Of a stretch of DNA of 64,000 nt, positions 55,501 through 63,025 are shown in pieces. The stretch spans positions 457,735-521,734 of the forward strand of contig NZ_JAGTXB010000005.1 of NCBI RefSeq assembly GCF_018224885.1, given 5' to 3'. Below the pieces are notes generated by a model. The model ran no database searches, had not been told where the DNA came from, and saw nothing but the letters and a program-made list of their open reading frames with translations. Origin of the DNA: Chitinophaga hostae. Its GTDB lineage: Bacteria > Bacteroidota > Bacteroidia > Chitinophagales > Chitinophagaceae. The first letter of the stretch is position 1. Every line of letters begins with the position of its first letter. The translations under genes were made by a program, and so were the position numbers.

Positions 55501-58235
55501 ATAAAACCTATACAGGTTCCGCAAGTTTTTCCACAAACCCGGCTATTGCATCTACATCTACCATCGTGAGTAAGGCGGCTGGTGATAAACTGTTGTATGA
55601 GCAGATCTGGTATCAGCTGAATGACAAAAACGGTATTCAGCTGATGGCAAATACCAGTTTGGTGCCTGATAAGGATTTTATACCGGATGCCGCTCAAACC
55701 GATGCGCTGGTTCAGAAGTGGCTGGCTCCCATCTATAAGTATGTTGACAGCAGGGCGAAGGCGCAGGACACTGCTATTCTTCCTGATCTACAACACATGT
55801 TGACATTTACAGTCGATCCGGCTGCTATTGAAACGAAAGATGTATTCAAGCTCTCCTTTGATTTCACGATCCGAAGAATACGGCAGGACCTGGCGGGGAG
55901 CTCCAACGATGCTATTCTGATGGTCAGTACAACCATTGCTCCATTATCCGATTTGTCTGCAAATAACGGCAACAACTATACGAAGTTTATAACCGATTTT
56001 GAAACTACGTTTTCTGGAAAGATGGAGTTGAGAATAGCAGGAGGGGTAGATCGTTTTGATTCCATCGTAGCTGCTGATTCAACATTATGGGTGGTCAGGC
56101 TGGATAAAACCAATACCGGTCCCATACCCGCCTTGGGTTTTGCCATCAATAAGCTGGAGGAACCGAAACTTTTTGCACCTCGCCCGGTTGCTAATGAGCT
56201 GATCAGCAGAACTGGTGTACAGATTTGTCCGTTCGATCCCAAGACAGGACTGGATTGTGAGAATAGTATTTATAAAGATTTTATCGGTGTCGATATAAAT
56301 GGCTGGTGTAAACAGGTATTTGAAAGCTTCGATGATTTACTGAGCCCGGCTTTCGTTACCTGTATTCAGATCGTGGACGCAAAAAATAAAAAAGAGAATC
56401 CGTCAGCTCCTCTCTTCTTCGATCTGCTGATCAGTCAGAAGGGGCAACTGGCCGATATTCTGAAAGATTTAATGGTGCCGGTTTTCGAGGATCAGGCAGG
56501 CGTAGATCCCACCGATATCCGGGAAGATTTTAAACAGGCATTGCTGGTAAAATTGTCTAACGCCTACAGTGTACTGTCAGGGTTCCGGTTCTCTGCCAAT
56601 GTTTATAACAATAACCTCGATGCCCCCGCATACCTGTATGGGAACGTAACACAAAAAGATGATAGCGGCGAAGTCAGGGCGGGGCAGAATATACAGTTTT
56701 CAGCGGCTAAGATCAGCCTGGCTCCTGATACGCAGGCAGGGGTGAGCTTCCTGATGTCGTCGCCGCAAATAATAAAAGGACAGCAAGGGGAAGTATTACC
56801 CGTGCTCGATCTGAATTTATCTTACGCAGTAAGTGCTATTGAACATCAAATAGGGGAGCTGCCAGGTATCAAAGGTTATAAAGCTTCCTCGTGGTTACAG
56901 TTTTTCAGTAAAGACAGCAGTATCTTATCGGCACAATCGCTGTCAGATAAGGTAGTACGGGTTCCTTTGCCATTTAATATATTCCCGGAAGCGCCAGGTA
57001 TGACAAAGCAAAATGGTCAGCTATCCATCAATGTTGGCGGTGTTTCCCTATCGGATCTGCTGGATTGGGACTACCTGTTTTCCTATAGCCAGTCGTTTCA
57101 TTATCCCCAGGATATGCTGCATTTCAATGTACGGTTTAACCTGCTAACCAGTAAAATTGAAGACCTTGCGGGCCTGCCCGATGCGTTCAATGATATTGCG
57201 CAATTTTTAACGGTATTGCCGGGCATTAATGACGCACTTGACGCCTTGTCGCAGGTAACTATGGATAGCAGCAGCGAGCAGATAGCAGCGGCGAGTACTA
57301 CATTGGCTGCTTATACTACCATGACAGGCAATATCATCAAACAGGCAAAAGGACCGGGATTACAGGTGCAACAGCATGATCTGCACTCGATAATCAGCTC
57401 CGAGGGGCCTTATCCCTTTGTTGTAAAAGAAGGCAGTGCCACCATAAACGGAATAGCCGGAGTATTGCTCGTATCTGTTGGTATTACGGGTGAAGTGCAG
57501 GCTGCTATAGGTGTTCCGGTGATAACCATTGAGGACTACGATACGGTGCCATATAATACAGATGAAACCGGTTTCTATTGCTATTACTATAAGAATACCA
57601 AAGATAGCAGTCTGTTGCCCGCTACCACAGGGCAGACAATTACCAGCCGCACAGTGGTGTTGAAGACGCTGAATATGCTGGCAAAGCAGGATGCCGCAGT
57701 ATCTGTGTATATGGACAGGAACGCTGATTTGGTACCCGGTAAACCTACCAATCGGGTATTCGTATATACTACCGGGAATGTTGAGTTTCCTAATTATTAT
57801 TATCCAAATTTTGTTCGGGGCGAGGCTATTGATATTGCAACGATTCCAACAGGTAAACCCGTTACTGCCCCGTTACAAGAGCAGCTGAACAATTTTTTTG
57901 ATGCCCTGCTGAAGAAAAATAAACAAAGCAAACTGAGTTTTAATGTAGTGATAACATACGACTACCAGGTAAATCATCTGGGGAACAAAATCCAGTTACC
58001 GGTAATGATGCAGCCTATAAAAACATTCGACCTGGGCGATCATCCGGATAAGGCGCCTGAAGGAATGATTGATAATTGGGTAAAAGTCATCAATGACTGG
58101 TTGAAGGAGAATGGGCCTAATACAACGAATGCATCGCTTAATTTCAATGTTTCCATTTTCTCGAATCTGACAGATGAACCGAAACCATTGATCCAATTAA
58201 CCAATTTGTATTTGAAACTCGCTAATATCGGGTAA
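46515..58235 (+). CDS. Giant LysM-containing multimodular protein (3906 residues)
   Basis: Chosen start ATG 46515, 10 bp after the previous stop; an ORF from 46440 overlaps that gene. There is no signal peptide. Residues 1-130 hold DDSPGNGHQGSTVGILRQLV, like a Gly/His loop of GT-B enzymes. About 700-1640 is a run of related beta modules (LTQVLPPPFDALADFGLENT, GTIQFTDLLSVFLPGMDISL, GKVKLIELLKYYTGW), ending in strands GFGVGFQIGLGYEFN-like and SASIKILFITISFSFSLRIE; this resembles DUF6603-type giants. LysM-like segments lie near 1995-2041, 2046-2092, 2093-2144, 2611-2662 and 2665-2711. An Ig-like segment lies near 2915-2991. The remaining 900 residues are beta-rich and unassigned. LysM suggests binding of N-acetylglucosamine polymers. 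Function is unknown. Confidence 0.82.
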   Translation: MFEKVFNKIRGFFDPYWDFQMAGSLRAFFTYLNAADKNPVIRMWVDDSPGNGHQGSTVGILRQLVNNVVPDNGFGFSGTIEVYYGPGEDKDPTLPKLFNLLPELRGQHTGEINNAQIRLIECKEKTPAPKPIVNLGFTGGADEGEDDGKIIPQHFAKRLNVRFFLRLQPYRWGAPEQIQLLTSDKPISLTAQSVLGYSSFNQRAFYIRTPIAVPRWDLYANTPYKAQAEIIEWLTAMATELDFAPVYGIRTSGNMQLAKTAQDRMFEVVTGMLASQRSEGRKRPGAKPIIVVSCDIFVDGIRPTTVAGSLSILVDGGPTEPEASAMTDLRDGGWFSGGQKIEVSEEDQKRNKELVQQYEVRAAYLRNVNSMNRVRYVWKPDSVMKVRAEMNWLSGSSDRLLFIQLGRIPQPLYSYLLQKATLPPVFEGQGTASTTLNIGNYYLHVARPGSTVVQFPTTIIGHKDDHEDTNIGDFVFFDFYPSVPKNIQEIANEINRPLHLWPKDAGINPAERVGKFIKDYKQGNTGGYRKYFEEVAAFYQNIDNDKFRYGASFLNHVIAKEKQVLSFKAAGKAGDNDEPVLTQLLSSLQQHLSPKKVLQLIPGTLDSGAIYDFYIDLLGTENPFVIDQAEITPQYDKDNVIISILVVGTTAALGAAQAVNIVFTAPEAVITGKVRFTFEDTWAPDLIPWIQFSNPYIELYTINAKTISYGAVGGKIDTAGLELSLQLPVRDGKWQFIGNFQKPYPGISRAFQLAGGIDLTQVLPPPFDALADFGLENTQLVCNTITKQVEYIGFGFSTNSSFRLLPNLVLENIKATVIVQDPGSVANRNTDWSLYGTFKIGSRHDAGIVALGGMSPGLTFNGSLQSGTIQFTDLLSVFLPGMDISLPQQPSITAFNATFNIKDTSLYTISCKLNIDWPFKISGVTALTINDVGIDAQSQSTGLSMAITGAITILPDTPSAFGLGLSAAYYSEKKNWRFLGQQTSGKVKLIELLKYYTGWDTDFEINIDDLLLQMETLNSSWEFSGKTADPIKIPGVDLSLNLHLKIGYNGGTKSFGGRETITGKAIVPILLPDHKIVSLASLLQEDPAIGHFGTGQADITWQNIDITVYYDFAPGYKSFGIKWGQLEGKIIQSGTPQKTIATLSFTQSTTIGSMVETMMEWATGSKFSLGAPWNILDSIALNNLLLTFNFTDKQVGLEIVLDPVEIGVFGINIATITGFKLSYNSGQADPKQNGVQVQLQGNFKWQEDPNKPLGWDASKPETTPAPPAQGNKYVDLRLLAMGQHVEVKGLSTATSVAEAIAIMEKLPDTPTGKIPPVELNANNGWLIGMDLGLLRISTDAPPKSLLTAAAGQGVLAVPDDYVFNLQVVFADPDLYGLRIALNGDAAKVFKGLQFEIMYRQISQSVGVYQSEITLPDVMRYISLGQFNIVLPVFGIQVYTNGDFQVDLGFPWNANFSRSFTLQTIIYVPVPIPVMGSIGLYFANLSSATTTKVPASKKGIFNPVVAFGVGFQIGLGYEFNIGILRAGFSLTVAAIIEGVIAKWNPYLPATAGQRDRLETDYYFSIRGTVGIIGKLYGTVDFAIIKASLNIEISIIAQFYFAPYEPIALALVANVTASASIKILFITISFSFSLRIEHHLTLPAVGGTAPWFDEAEKISLSQSRRLERAEMAVRLLQHKLLATNVALNWNNLLPAATPVELQVYLVPGLTAALDENEKTPTLAGQKACGVAVMMMESVKAPQDDPISCRLKAVDPVTDSAFEKIAKQVFRWVIAALQSNPLTEKEVDRIVVTREQLEAVLARFSAANNDIPVPEADINTFMERQFNVVVTGMNKDTDGTEMNATYFPIQPSVGFSLQRPGAPEPLAYTYATYNATSTDYLAALRAYFNEMGVNAASNEKVRYENFSLNDDDGPSVGSFIFSDYYALLAKQMLQMAVNSLDNYVYPIQPVQCTGDIVNWVNQTGNLANGQEYTLEKLFTDNKSHEVNVNSIVAIAGTKYVVQTNDTFASIASLEIYTGGFTAQSLAQQNIRTGNLLKAGLEIIYTGKPPYPILPQQTMEDIAKAMDISTDELLQNSNIVGLKDLLIPASTLSLPIFNYKTKEKDNLDEIAAKFGTTQEQLGSVAANGKIKDLFAATANPDLNIVQLPQFQVAALLQEIQHTQGLQHLAGLTSRYYMAGLRLPTKGLQPKYPGMWVTGEKNAYHLPGSAGLFALSGQQFPIPELATGESVVLTFTNNGCKWISFDKQAALSIVITPESVQYKQAVALTAFATKNYLDVGLMQLGTQEPFTIEANTYTFNSNVNWASPSNVKMPYPGNIGAPQQLSLWKIPDSLLNLPDLTIHKINPRMSIQLGAYNEAAQKMEYNAFNDYGWGTQIDFTIRKISPIPGSPTTDTTYEVLGADGFNTLLLEKLVDQIGDNNNLIDSFHIAYTQSTDKTAGSGIQTDNPDQLTIGLAQVNLTTVTAPDLPAAMKDDEQVVVQQLVTPTKFIRLLWEASITSQGGFYLYYYNDNSKGGFPDRIFDDQDNARISLLVLFSDVQRNQLCSYMNVLATASAVDFSSHTLFAKTWMQDLQITADNATSFAGIAGDYFADMDQVAANNKDIPLRSNAVLALNGGVYEVRDKAPGWKLNDIAGYFEVTPEAVKAANPQISNWDTQLPVFTVIYLPNLSMVVGVGKGGNTLGDIAGYFNISVSGIALANKDVPGVFAPGKVIEFTSGPLTNKSTIRQDEAAVKAVRKVAEPVPYDPADKDFASKYLQNTFSLLGYQVSENAFFRSSNISLPLCPVIPGTTAMANSKFVLPPKLSVDDVWQYTDSLAFTHLVKKVQQTKQDLPDPENDPYQGLGSLLQISYSWQDVYGNALLTTLDNLQDGNNPNNFPILIKYYDTLVGLSKWPAVSSNWEVTKIGDQPVLNLILNFDATAYDGLLIVRAGEGNTLTAVFTTALDEVSATAAANYSFSDHIQIVTISLNADKKSVLIKVRDLLPGIQIILQVKDILNQEKNKTYTGSASFSTNPAIASTSTIVSKAAGDKLLYEQIWYQLNDKNGIQLMANTSLVPDKDFIPDAAQTDALVQKWLAPIYKYVDSRAKAQDTAILPDLQHMLTFTVDPAAIETKDVFKLSFDFTIRRIRQDLAGSSNDAILMVSTTIAPLSDLSANNGNNYTKFITDFETTFSGKMELRIAGGVDRFDSIVAADSTLWVVRLDKTNTGPIPALGFAINKLEEPKLFAPRPVANELISRTGVQICPFDPKTGLDCENSIYKDFIGVDINGWCKQVFESFDDLLSPAFVTCIQIVDAKNKKENPSAPLFFDLLISQKGQLADILKDLMVPVFEDQAGVDPTDIREDFKQALLVKLSNAYSVLSGFRFSANVYNNNLDAPAYLYGNVTQKDDSGEVRAGQNIQFSAAKISLAPDTQAGVSFLMSSPQIIKGQQGEVLPVLDLNLSYAVSAIEHQIGELPGIKGYKASSWLQFFSKDSSILSAQSLSDKVVRVPLPFNIFPEAPGMTKQNGQLSINVGGVSLSDLLDWDYLFSYSQSFHYPQDMLHFNVRFNLLTSKIEDLAGLPDAFNDIAQFLTVLPGINDALDALSQVTMDSSSEQIAAASTTLAAYTTMTGNIIKQAKGPGLQVQQHDLHSIISSEGPYPFVVKEGSATINGIAGVLLVSVGITGEVQAAIGVPVITIEDYDTVPYNTDETGFYCYYYKNTKDSSLLPATTGQTITSRTVVLKTLNMLAKQDAAVSVYMDRNADLVPGKPTNRVFVYTTGNVEFPNYYYPNFVRGEAIDIATIPTGKPVTAPLQEQLNNFFDALLKKNKQSKLSFNVVITYDYQVNHLGNKIQLPVMMQPIKTFDLGDHPDKAPEGMIDNWVKVINDWLKENGPNTTNASLNFNVSIFSNLTDEPKPLIQLTNLYLKLANIG

Positions 58236-58304
58236 CGGATAAAAGGGCCGCATTTAGTGGCTGAATGGATGCTGATTTTGAAGATCACAAATAGTCGCTA
58301 AAAA

Positions 58305-58342
58305 GAAGAGGGTGCACTTCATCATTGAAATGCACCCTCTTC
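58305..58342. terminator. Bidirectional hairpin terminator after the giant gene
   Basis: GAAGAGGGTGCA/TGCACCCTCTTC with TTCA/TGAA inside and loop TCAT. It stands between convergent genes. It shares GGGTGCACTTCA with the terminator at 40581. Confidence 0.8.
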
Positions 58343-58359
58343 CATGATTATTTAATAAC

Positions 58360-60645
58360 TTATTCGTATCCGTTTTTCAGCACCAGCACAGCACCTGGCT
58401 TGGCTGTCAGTTCCAGGAAGCCGTCACCTTCATTTTTGATCACGAAGCCTTTATTGCTTGCGGCAAAGAAGGTTTTGAACGGCAGCTTTAACCGGGTACG
58501 TCCGCCTTTTTCTGCCACAATTTTTACTTCAGCTACCTGTCCGCCGTCCCTGTGGGCACTGAGCAGGAAAGCGCCTTCGGCGCGCAGGTTTTCAAAAGAC
58601 GCATCTTTCCAGTTGCCCGGTACGGCCGGCATAATTTCTATAAAGCCCGCATAACTCTGCAGCAGCATTTCCTGTAGTCCTGCGGCAAAAGCAAAGTTGC
58701 CTTCCAGCGTAAAGGGGCGGTACTGGAATTTTGATAAACCCGATTTGGTTTGATCGCCATTCAGGTGGAAACTGTTGATGGAACAGAATGCCCTGGCAAA
58801 GATCCGCAGATCACCGGCGGCGCCATCGCCGTCTTTTGCCCTGGCTTTCAGGTTGGCCATCCATGAATAAGAGTAACCGCACCAGTAATCAGGTCCAAGG
58901 CTATCCGTGAGATGTATGGAGTTGCGGATAATGGATTGCGCCCTGTCTCCATCTTCCCATTTAACCAAACCCAGCGGATGAATGGCCATCATATGCGAAA
59001 AGTGCCGGTGCGACTGGTTATAGGCCATGGTTGGTGCAAACATCAGCTCATTGTTGGCGGTGAGTGCAAAGTCGTCAAACTCGTTGAATATCTTTTTCCA
59101 GCGTGCCGCTTCCGCGCTTAATCCCAGTTCGGAAGCCAGTTCTGCGGCCTTGCTAAATGTGAATTTCATCAGCGCCAGGTCGTAGTTGGTGTTTTGCGGG
59201 AACCAGGCCTCCAGGCTGTTGTCGTTGATCTCCGGACTGGAGCTTATTTTCAGCTGACGGTGTCCTTCCGCATTTTTGATGGTAATATTTTCCAGGAATA
59301 CAGCGGTGCTTTTAAACCAGGGATAAACCTTTGTTTTCAGCAGCTGCCGGTCCATGCTGTAACGCCATTGCAGGTAATAATGCTGCGCGAGCCAGGATGA
59401 TACCGTGGGCGACAACGAATATTGAATCCAGCCGCCCATCTCGGTTCCATCCAGCGTGGTTACACCAGGAACGGCAAGTCCTTCAGTACCGAAATACATC
59501 TTCGTATAGCGTTGATAGTTAGCCTTATTCTTTTCGAGGTGATTCAGGTAGCCCATCGCTTCTTCGAGGTGATTGGCGCTATAGGCCGGCCAGTAGCTAA
59601 GCTGGGTATTGAGGTCGTGGTGATAATCGCCCTTCCATGGTGCAATGCGGCCATTGTCGGCAGTCCAAACCGCCTGCAGTGAAATAGGCGGTGCATCTTT
59701 CCGCGCCGCGGCGCCAAATTTATACTGCTCCAGGTACCACTGCTTCTCCAGCAACGTATCCGGTACATGCAATGCCGATTTGCTCCAGAATTTTTGCCAC
59801 CAGCTGCTGTGCTCCTGTAATGATTTGTTGAAGTTTCCGGCCGCTGCACGTGCTGTTACCTTTGTGGCCAGCTCATTAACAGCGCTGCCGGGGAATTGGG
59901 AAGAAATACTCCATACGCCTTCTATGGTGGTAGCGTTTACTTTTTTCCAGCGAACATTGATATCATAAGTAAATCCATTCCATCCTTGTTGATGATAGTT
60001 AATGCTGTTGCCATTTTGCTGAATGGTGCCTTGCTGGTAGCCGAGTCTTGACAGATCGTCGCCACCTACCGGATCGCCGGCATTTTTTACCGCTCCCTGG
60101 TATTTCGGGGCCAGCAGCTGTGGCGCCAGGTCGGCGTTCACATGTTCAAATCTGAACCAGCCAGTTGGCTGCGCGGCATCCACAAAGGTTTTCAGTGTAG
60201 CGCCATTGGCCCATTTCACTTCGCAGAGGGCGTTGGAGAGCGTGAGGTGTACAGATTGAACAGCGCCCCAGTTCCTGGTATCAAATTCCAGCGCGCCTCC
60301 CGGTATTTTTGAAGGTGCAGGTTCTTTATCATAAGGGGCATCCAGGAGCTGCTGCACGGGGGCATAATCCTTTTTGGCCACCTGCCCAATCACCCACTGG
60401 TAGCTGAACTCTTTGCGATGCAACCCCTTCATAGGACGCATATCCCAGAGGTCGGCCCTGTCGAGCGAAAACCGCAGGTGATCATCCTTTTGCCAGATCA
60501 GCGCACCCAGCAAACCATTGCCGAGCGGGATGGCCTCATCCCAACGGGATGCCAGTTTATCAAATTGCAGATCATGTGGAGACGATTGACCAAAGGAGGT
60601 CATCGTGACGAAAGACAGCGCCAGGGCCGCAATAATTTTGTTCAT
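58360..60645 (-). CDS. Glycoside hydrolase family 95-like protein
   Basis: A 761-residue exported enzyme (signal ending TSFGQ). The N-terminal domain has ASRWDEAIPLGNGLLGALIW and LRFSLDRADLWDMR, the pattern of GH95 alpha-L-fucosidases and relatives. The (alpha/alpha)6 barrel contains GDYHHDLNTQLSYWPAYSAN, with the conserved YHxxxNxQ segment, and HRHFSHMMAIHPLG, which includes conserved histidines. A C-terminal beta domain has ALEGNF-like and LQSYAGFIEIMPAVPGNWKD. The enzyme should cleave alpha-linked fucose or galactose side chains of polysaccharides in the periplasm or at the surface. It is not in a SusCD locus here. Confidence 0.8.
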   Translation of the reverse strand: MNKIIAALALSFVTMTSFGQSSPHDLQFDKLASRWDEAIPLGNGLLGALIWQKDDHLRFSLDRADLWDMRPMKGLHRKEFSYQWVIGQVAKKDYAPVQQLLDAPYDKEPAPSKIPGGALEFDTRNWGAVQSVHLTLSNALCEVKWANGATLKTFVDAAQPTGWFRFEHVNADLAPQLLAPKYQGAVKNAGDPVGGDDLSRLGYQQGTIQQNGNSINYHQQGWNGFTYDINVRWKKVNATTIEGVWSISSQFPGSAVNELATKVTARAAAGNFNKSLQEHSSWWQKFWSKSALHVPDTLLEKQWYLEQYKFGAAARKDAPPISLQAVWTADNGRIAPWKGDYHHDLNTQLSYWPAYSANHLEEAMGYLNHLEKNKANYQRYTKMYFGTEGLAVPGVTTLDGTEMGGWIQYSLSPTVSSWLAQHYYLQWRYSMDRQLLKTKVYPWFKSTAVFLENITIKNAEGHRQLKISSSPEINDNSLEAWFPQNTNYDLALMKFTFSKAAELASELGLSAEAARWKKIFNEFDDFALTANNELMFAPTMAYNQSHRHFSHMMAIHPLGLVKWEDGDRAQSIIRNSIHLTDSLGPDYWCGYSYSWMANLKARAKDGDGAAGDLRIFARAFCSINSFHLNGDQTKSGLSKFQYRPFTLEGNFAFAAGLQEMLLQSYAGFIEIMPAVPGNWKDASFENLRAEGAFLLSAHRDGGQVAEVKIVAEKGGRTRLKLPFKTFFAASNKGFVIKNEGDGFLELTAKPGAVLVLKNGYE

Positions 60646-60753
60646 CTGTTCTGTTTGTTAAAGCAACCAGTATAGTATTGAACAGCCAATTTACCCGAAA
60701 AAGTTAATATTTTCTGAAAAAGTAATGGTATGGCGGGAGCCTGCCTGCATGGG

Positions 60754-61437
60754 TTAATCCAGCACAAACCGGTATCCGATGCCCTTGATCGTTAGTATCT
60801 GGAGGTTTTCATCTTCTTTTAAATGTATGCGCAGGCGGGTAATATACACATCGAGGTTCCGGCTGTTGAAAAAAGAATCATGTCCCCATAGCAGGTCAAG
60901 AATACTTTTTCTGCCAATAATCCCGTCGCGCTTTTCGTATAACAGTTTTAGCAGTTCGCTTTCCCGGTACGATAATTTAGTTTCTTCCTTGCCATGGGCG
61001 AGTATCTGTCTTTTTACATCGAACAGGAATTTACCGATCCTGATATGATCGGGTGCGGGAACGGTGGCAGCAGGCGAGTACCGTAATACGTTATCGATGC
61101 GCACAATCAGTTCTTCCATGCTGAAGGGCTTTCGTATATAATCGTTGCCTCCCAGCGTAAACCCTTTTACAAGATCGGAGGTTTGGGTTTTGGCAGTGAG
61201 AAACAGGATCGGTACTTCCGGGTTGATGTTGCGTATTTCAGCGGCTACCTCAAAACCATCCTTGTTGGGCAACATCACATCGAGTACGCATACCGCAGGT
61301 TCTATGGCTTTGAATACGGATAGTACATTGGCGCCATCGCTCTCCAGCACTACTTCAAATCCCCGTCGCTGCAAACTTTCCTTAACGATCTTACCTAATG
61401 ATAATTCATCTTCAACGTATAAAATTTTAATCTTCAT
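60754..61437 (-). CDS. OmpR/PhoB family response regulator
   Basis: A 227-residue regulator. The receiver domain (1-120) carries acidic residues E9 and D10, phosphoacceptor D53 (VCVLDVMLPNKDGFEV) and K83 (LFLTAKTQ). The DNA-binding winged helix (130-227) includes KEETKLSYRESELLKLLYEK and FFNSRNLDVYITRLRIHLKE. It starts 1 bp after the histidine kinase stop and is its partner. OmpR-type regulators bind direct repeats 10-11 bp apart, as found before this operon and before the EF-hand gene. Confidence 0.92.
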   Translation of the reverse strand: MKIKILYVEDELSLGKIVKESLQRRGFEVVLESDGANVLSVFKAIEPAVCVLDVMLPNKDGFEVAAEIRNINPEVPILFLTAKTQTSDLVKGFTLGGNDYIRKPFSMEELIVRIDNVLRYSPAATVPAPDHIRIGKFLFDVKRQILAHGKEETKLSYRESELLKLLYEKRDGIIGRKSILDLLWGHDSFFNSRNLDVYITRLRIHLKEDENLQILTIKGIGYRFVLD

Positions 61438-61438
61438 G

Positions 61439-62962
61439 TCACAGGTTTTTTGACTTTACGATGCGGTTTTTATCGTAATAAATAACGGCAGCTTCTGCAA
61501 AAGGAATTTTAACGGAAAAAGTGCTGCCTTTATTCAATTCACTTTCCACTTCTATAAAGCCCATATGACGTTGAACAATATGCGATACATAACTTAACCC
61601 CAGTCCATAGCCTTTGGTATTATGCCGGTTACCATTGGGTATCCGGAAAAATTTTTCGAAGATCTTGTTTTTGTATTCTTTCGCGATGCCCATACCGTTA
61701 TCGACTACACGAATTTCCAGGTACTGTTTATGATCAATAATGTGGATGAGAATATTCGGATCTTTAAGGCTGTACTTCAGTGCATTGTCGAGTAAATTAT
61801 ACAATACGCTGGTGAGATGCAGCTTATCGGCCATCACAATAAAATTGTTGCCAGTGGTTTGCAGGGCGGTTGTGGCGCGCTGTTTCTCGAACTGCAGCTT
61901 CATGGAGGTCATGACGCTTCTGGCCAATGCCCTGATATCAAACTGCTCTTTATTAAGGCCAATCTCCCTGTTTTCAAACATAGATAATTTTAACACCTTA
62001 TCCACCAGTAAGCTGAGTCGCTGCATTTCATGCGCGGAAATATCGAGGTATTCGTTGGTGGTTTCACGATCGTCGAGCACATCAAAACTTCTCAACGCTT
62101 CAATCGCTACATTCACCGTAGCAATGGGTGTTTTCAGCTCATGGGTCATATTGCTGATAAAGTCGTTTTTGAGCTGGGCCAGCTTCTGTTGCTGCTTCAG
62201 GTTGCGGTACAGCAGCAGGAAAGAAAAAATGGTGACGCCGAGTAAGAGTACGGATATCAGTATCGGCTGACTGATACGTCGTAACAGGTACCAGCTGTTA
62301 TTTTCAAAATTAACCTGGTAGCTGATCGGTTTGGTAAAACCAACCGTTACAATATTATTTTCCAGTTCATCCGGCAAAGGACCGAAGAAGCGGGGGATGG
62401 TGTCGGTAGGCACCATGGTAACGGTAAAGCCGGCATCTATCTTTTCCCGTTGTAATGCTTTGGTGTAGCGGTCTACCACTTCGTTTATGGTGATGGAATC
62501 ACGGAGTGAGTCCACACCGGCGAGGAAGTCAAACACCCTTACGGAAGGAGCGCTCCTGGTACGGGCGTATGCTATGTTAAAGGTATCGTCTATCGGCCGG
62601 GCCTCTGCTTTTATAGCCATGGCCGACTGGTCGTCAGCTTTCAGCGCTACCACCATGGTGCGCTTCGCGGGTTCGAATTCCGGCATGGTAGAATCCCTGA
62701 AACGTTCCTGCAATACATTAGACATCCCCGTTACAACGCCTTGCCTCTCCGCTACCCGGAAGCTGAAATTGGAATCCAGTTTCAGCTTGGCGGCCTGCAG
62801 CCGGAAAATCGTTTCCCGGAAAAGAATATTGGTGCGGGAAGTAAACAACTTTTGTTCCTCCCGGTAATTCTTGCTCAGCCAGTATGCCTGGAAAGCAGTA
62901 ATAAGCAGGATCGATAACCCGATCAGGAAAGCGGTAACCGGTATGGAAAGTTTATAACGCAT
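61439..62962 (-). CDS. Sensor histidine kinase
   Basis: A 507-residue membrane kinase. Two helices (about 8-28, VTAFLIGLSILLITAFQAYW, and 234-252, ILISVLLLGVTIFSFLLLY) frame a periplasmic sensor of about 200 residues. The dimerisation domain has the phosphorylated histidine H274 (FISNMTHELKTPIATVNVAI). The ATP-binding domain has the N box (LTSVLYNLLDNALKYS), VDNGMGIAKEYKNKIFEKFF and GYGLGLSYVSHIVQRHMGFI. It forms an operon with the response regulator and is divergent from a GLPGLI gene, a common arrangement in Bacteroidota. The signal sensed is unknown. Confidence 0.93.
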   Translation of the reverse strand: MRYKLSIPVTAFLIGLSILLITAFQAYWLSKNYREEQKLFTSRTNILFRETIFRLQAAKLKLDSNFSFRVAERQGVVTGMSNVLQERFRDSTMPEFEPAKRTMVVALKADDQSAMAIKAEARPIDDTFNIAYARTRSAPSVRVFDFLAGVDSLRDSITINEVVDRYTKALQREKIDAGFTVTMVPTDTIPRFFGPLPDELENNIVTVGFTKPISYQVNFENNSWYLLRRISQPILISVLLLGVTIFSFLLLYRNLKQQQKLAQLKNDFISNMTHELKTPIATVNVAIEALRSFDVLDDRETTNEYLDISAHEMQRLSLLVDKVLKLSMFENREIGLNKEQFDIRALARSVMTSMKLQFEKQRATTALQTTGNNFIVMADKLHLTSVLYNLLDNALKYSLKDPNILIHIIDHKQYLEIRVVDNGMGIAKEYKNKIFEKFFRIPNGNRHNTKGYGLGLSYVSHIVQRHMGFIEVESELNKGSTFSVKIPFAEAAVIYYDKNRIVKSKNL

Positions 62963-62989
62963 GTGTGGTATGTAATGGCAATACTAACG

Positions 62990-62997
62990 CAAATCTA
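62990..62997 (-). promoter_or_regulatory. -7 box of the histidine kinase operon
   Basis: TAGATTTG on the minus strand, an exact TAnnTTTG match, 28 bp before the kinase start codon. GTTAA boxes lie upstream of it at 63026-63061. Confidence 0.5.
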
Positions 62998-63025
62998 TCA
63001 AATCCCTGTTCCCGGCCGGCGAACA

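Noticed and set aside
40868..58342. Giant block as a prophage or contractile injection system
   Set aside because: No sheath, tube, baseplate, AAA ATPase, integrase or structural phage gene is present in or next to it.
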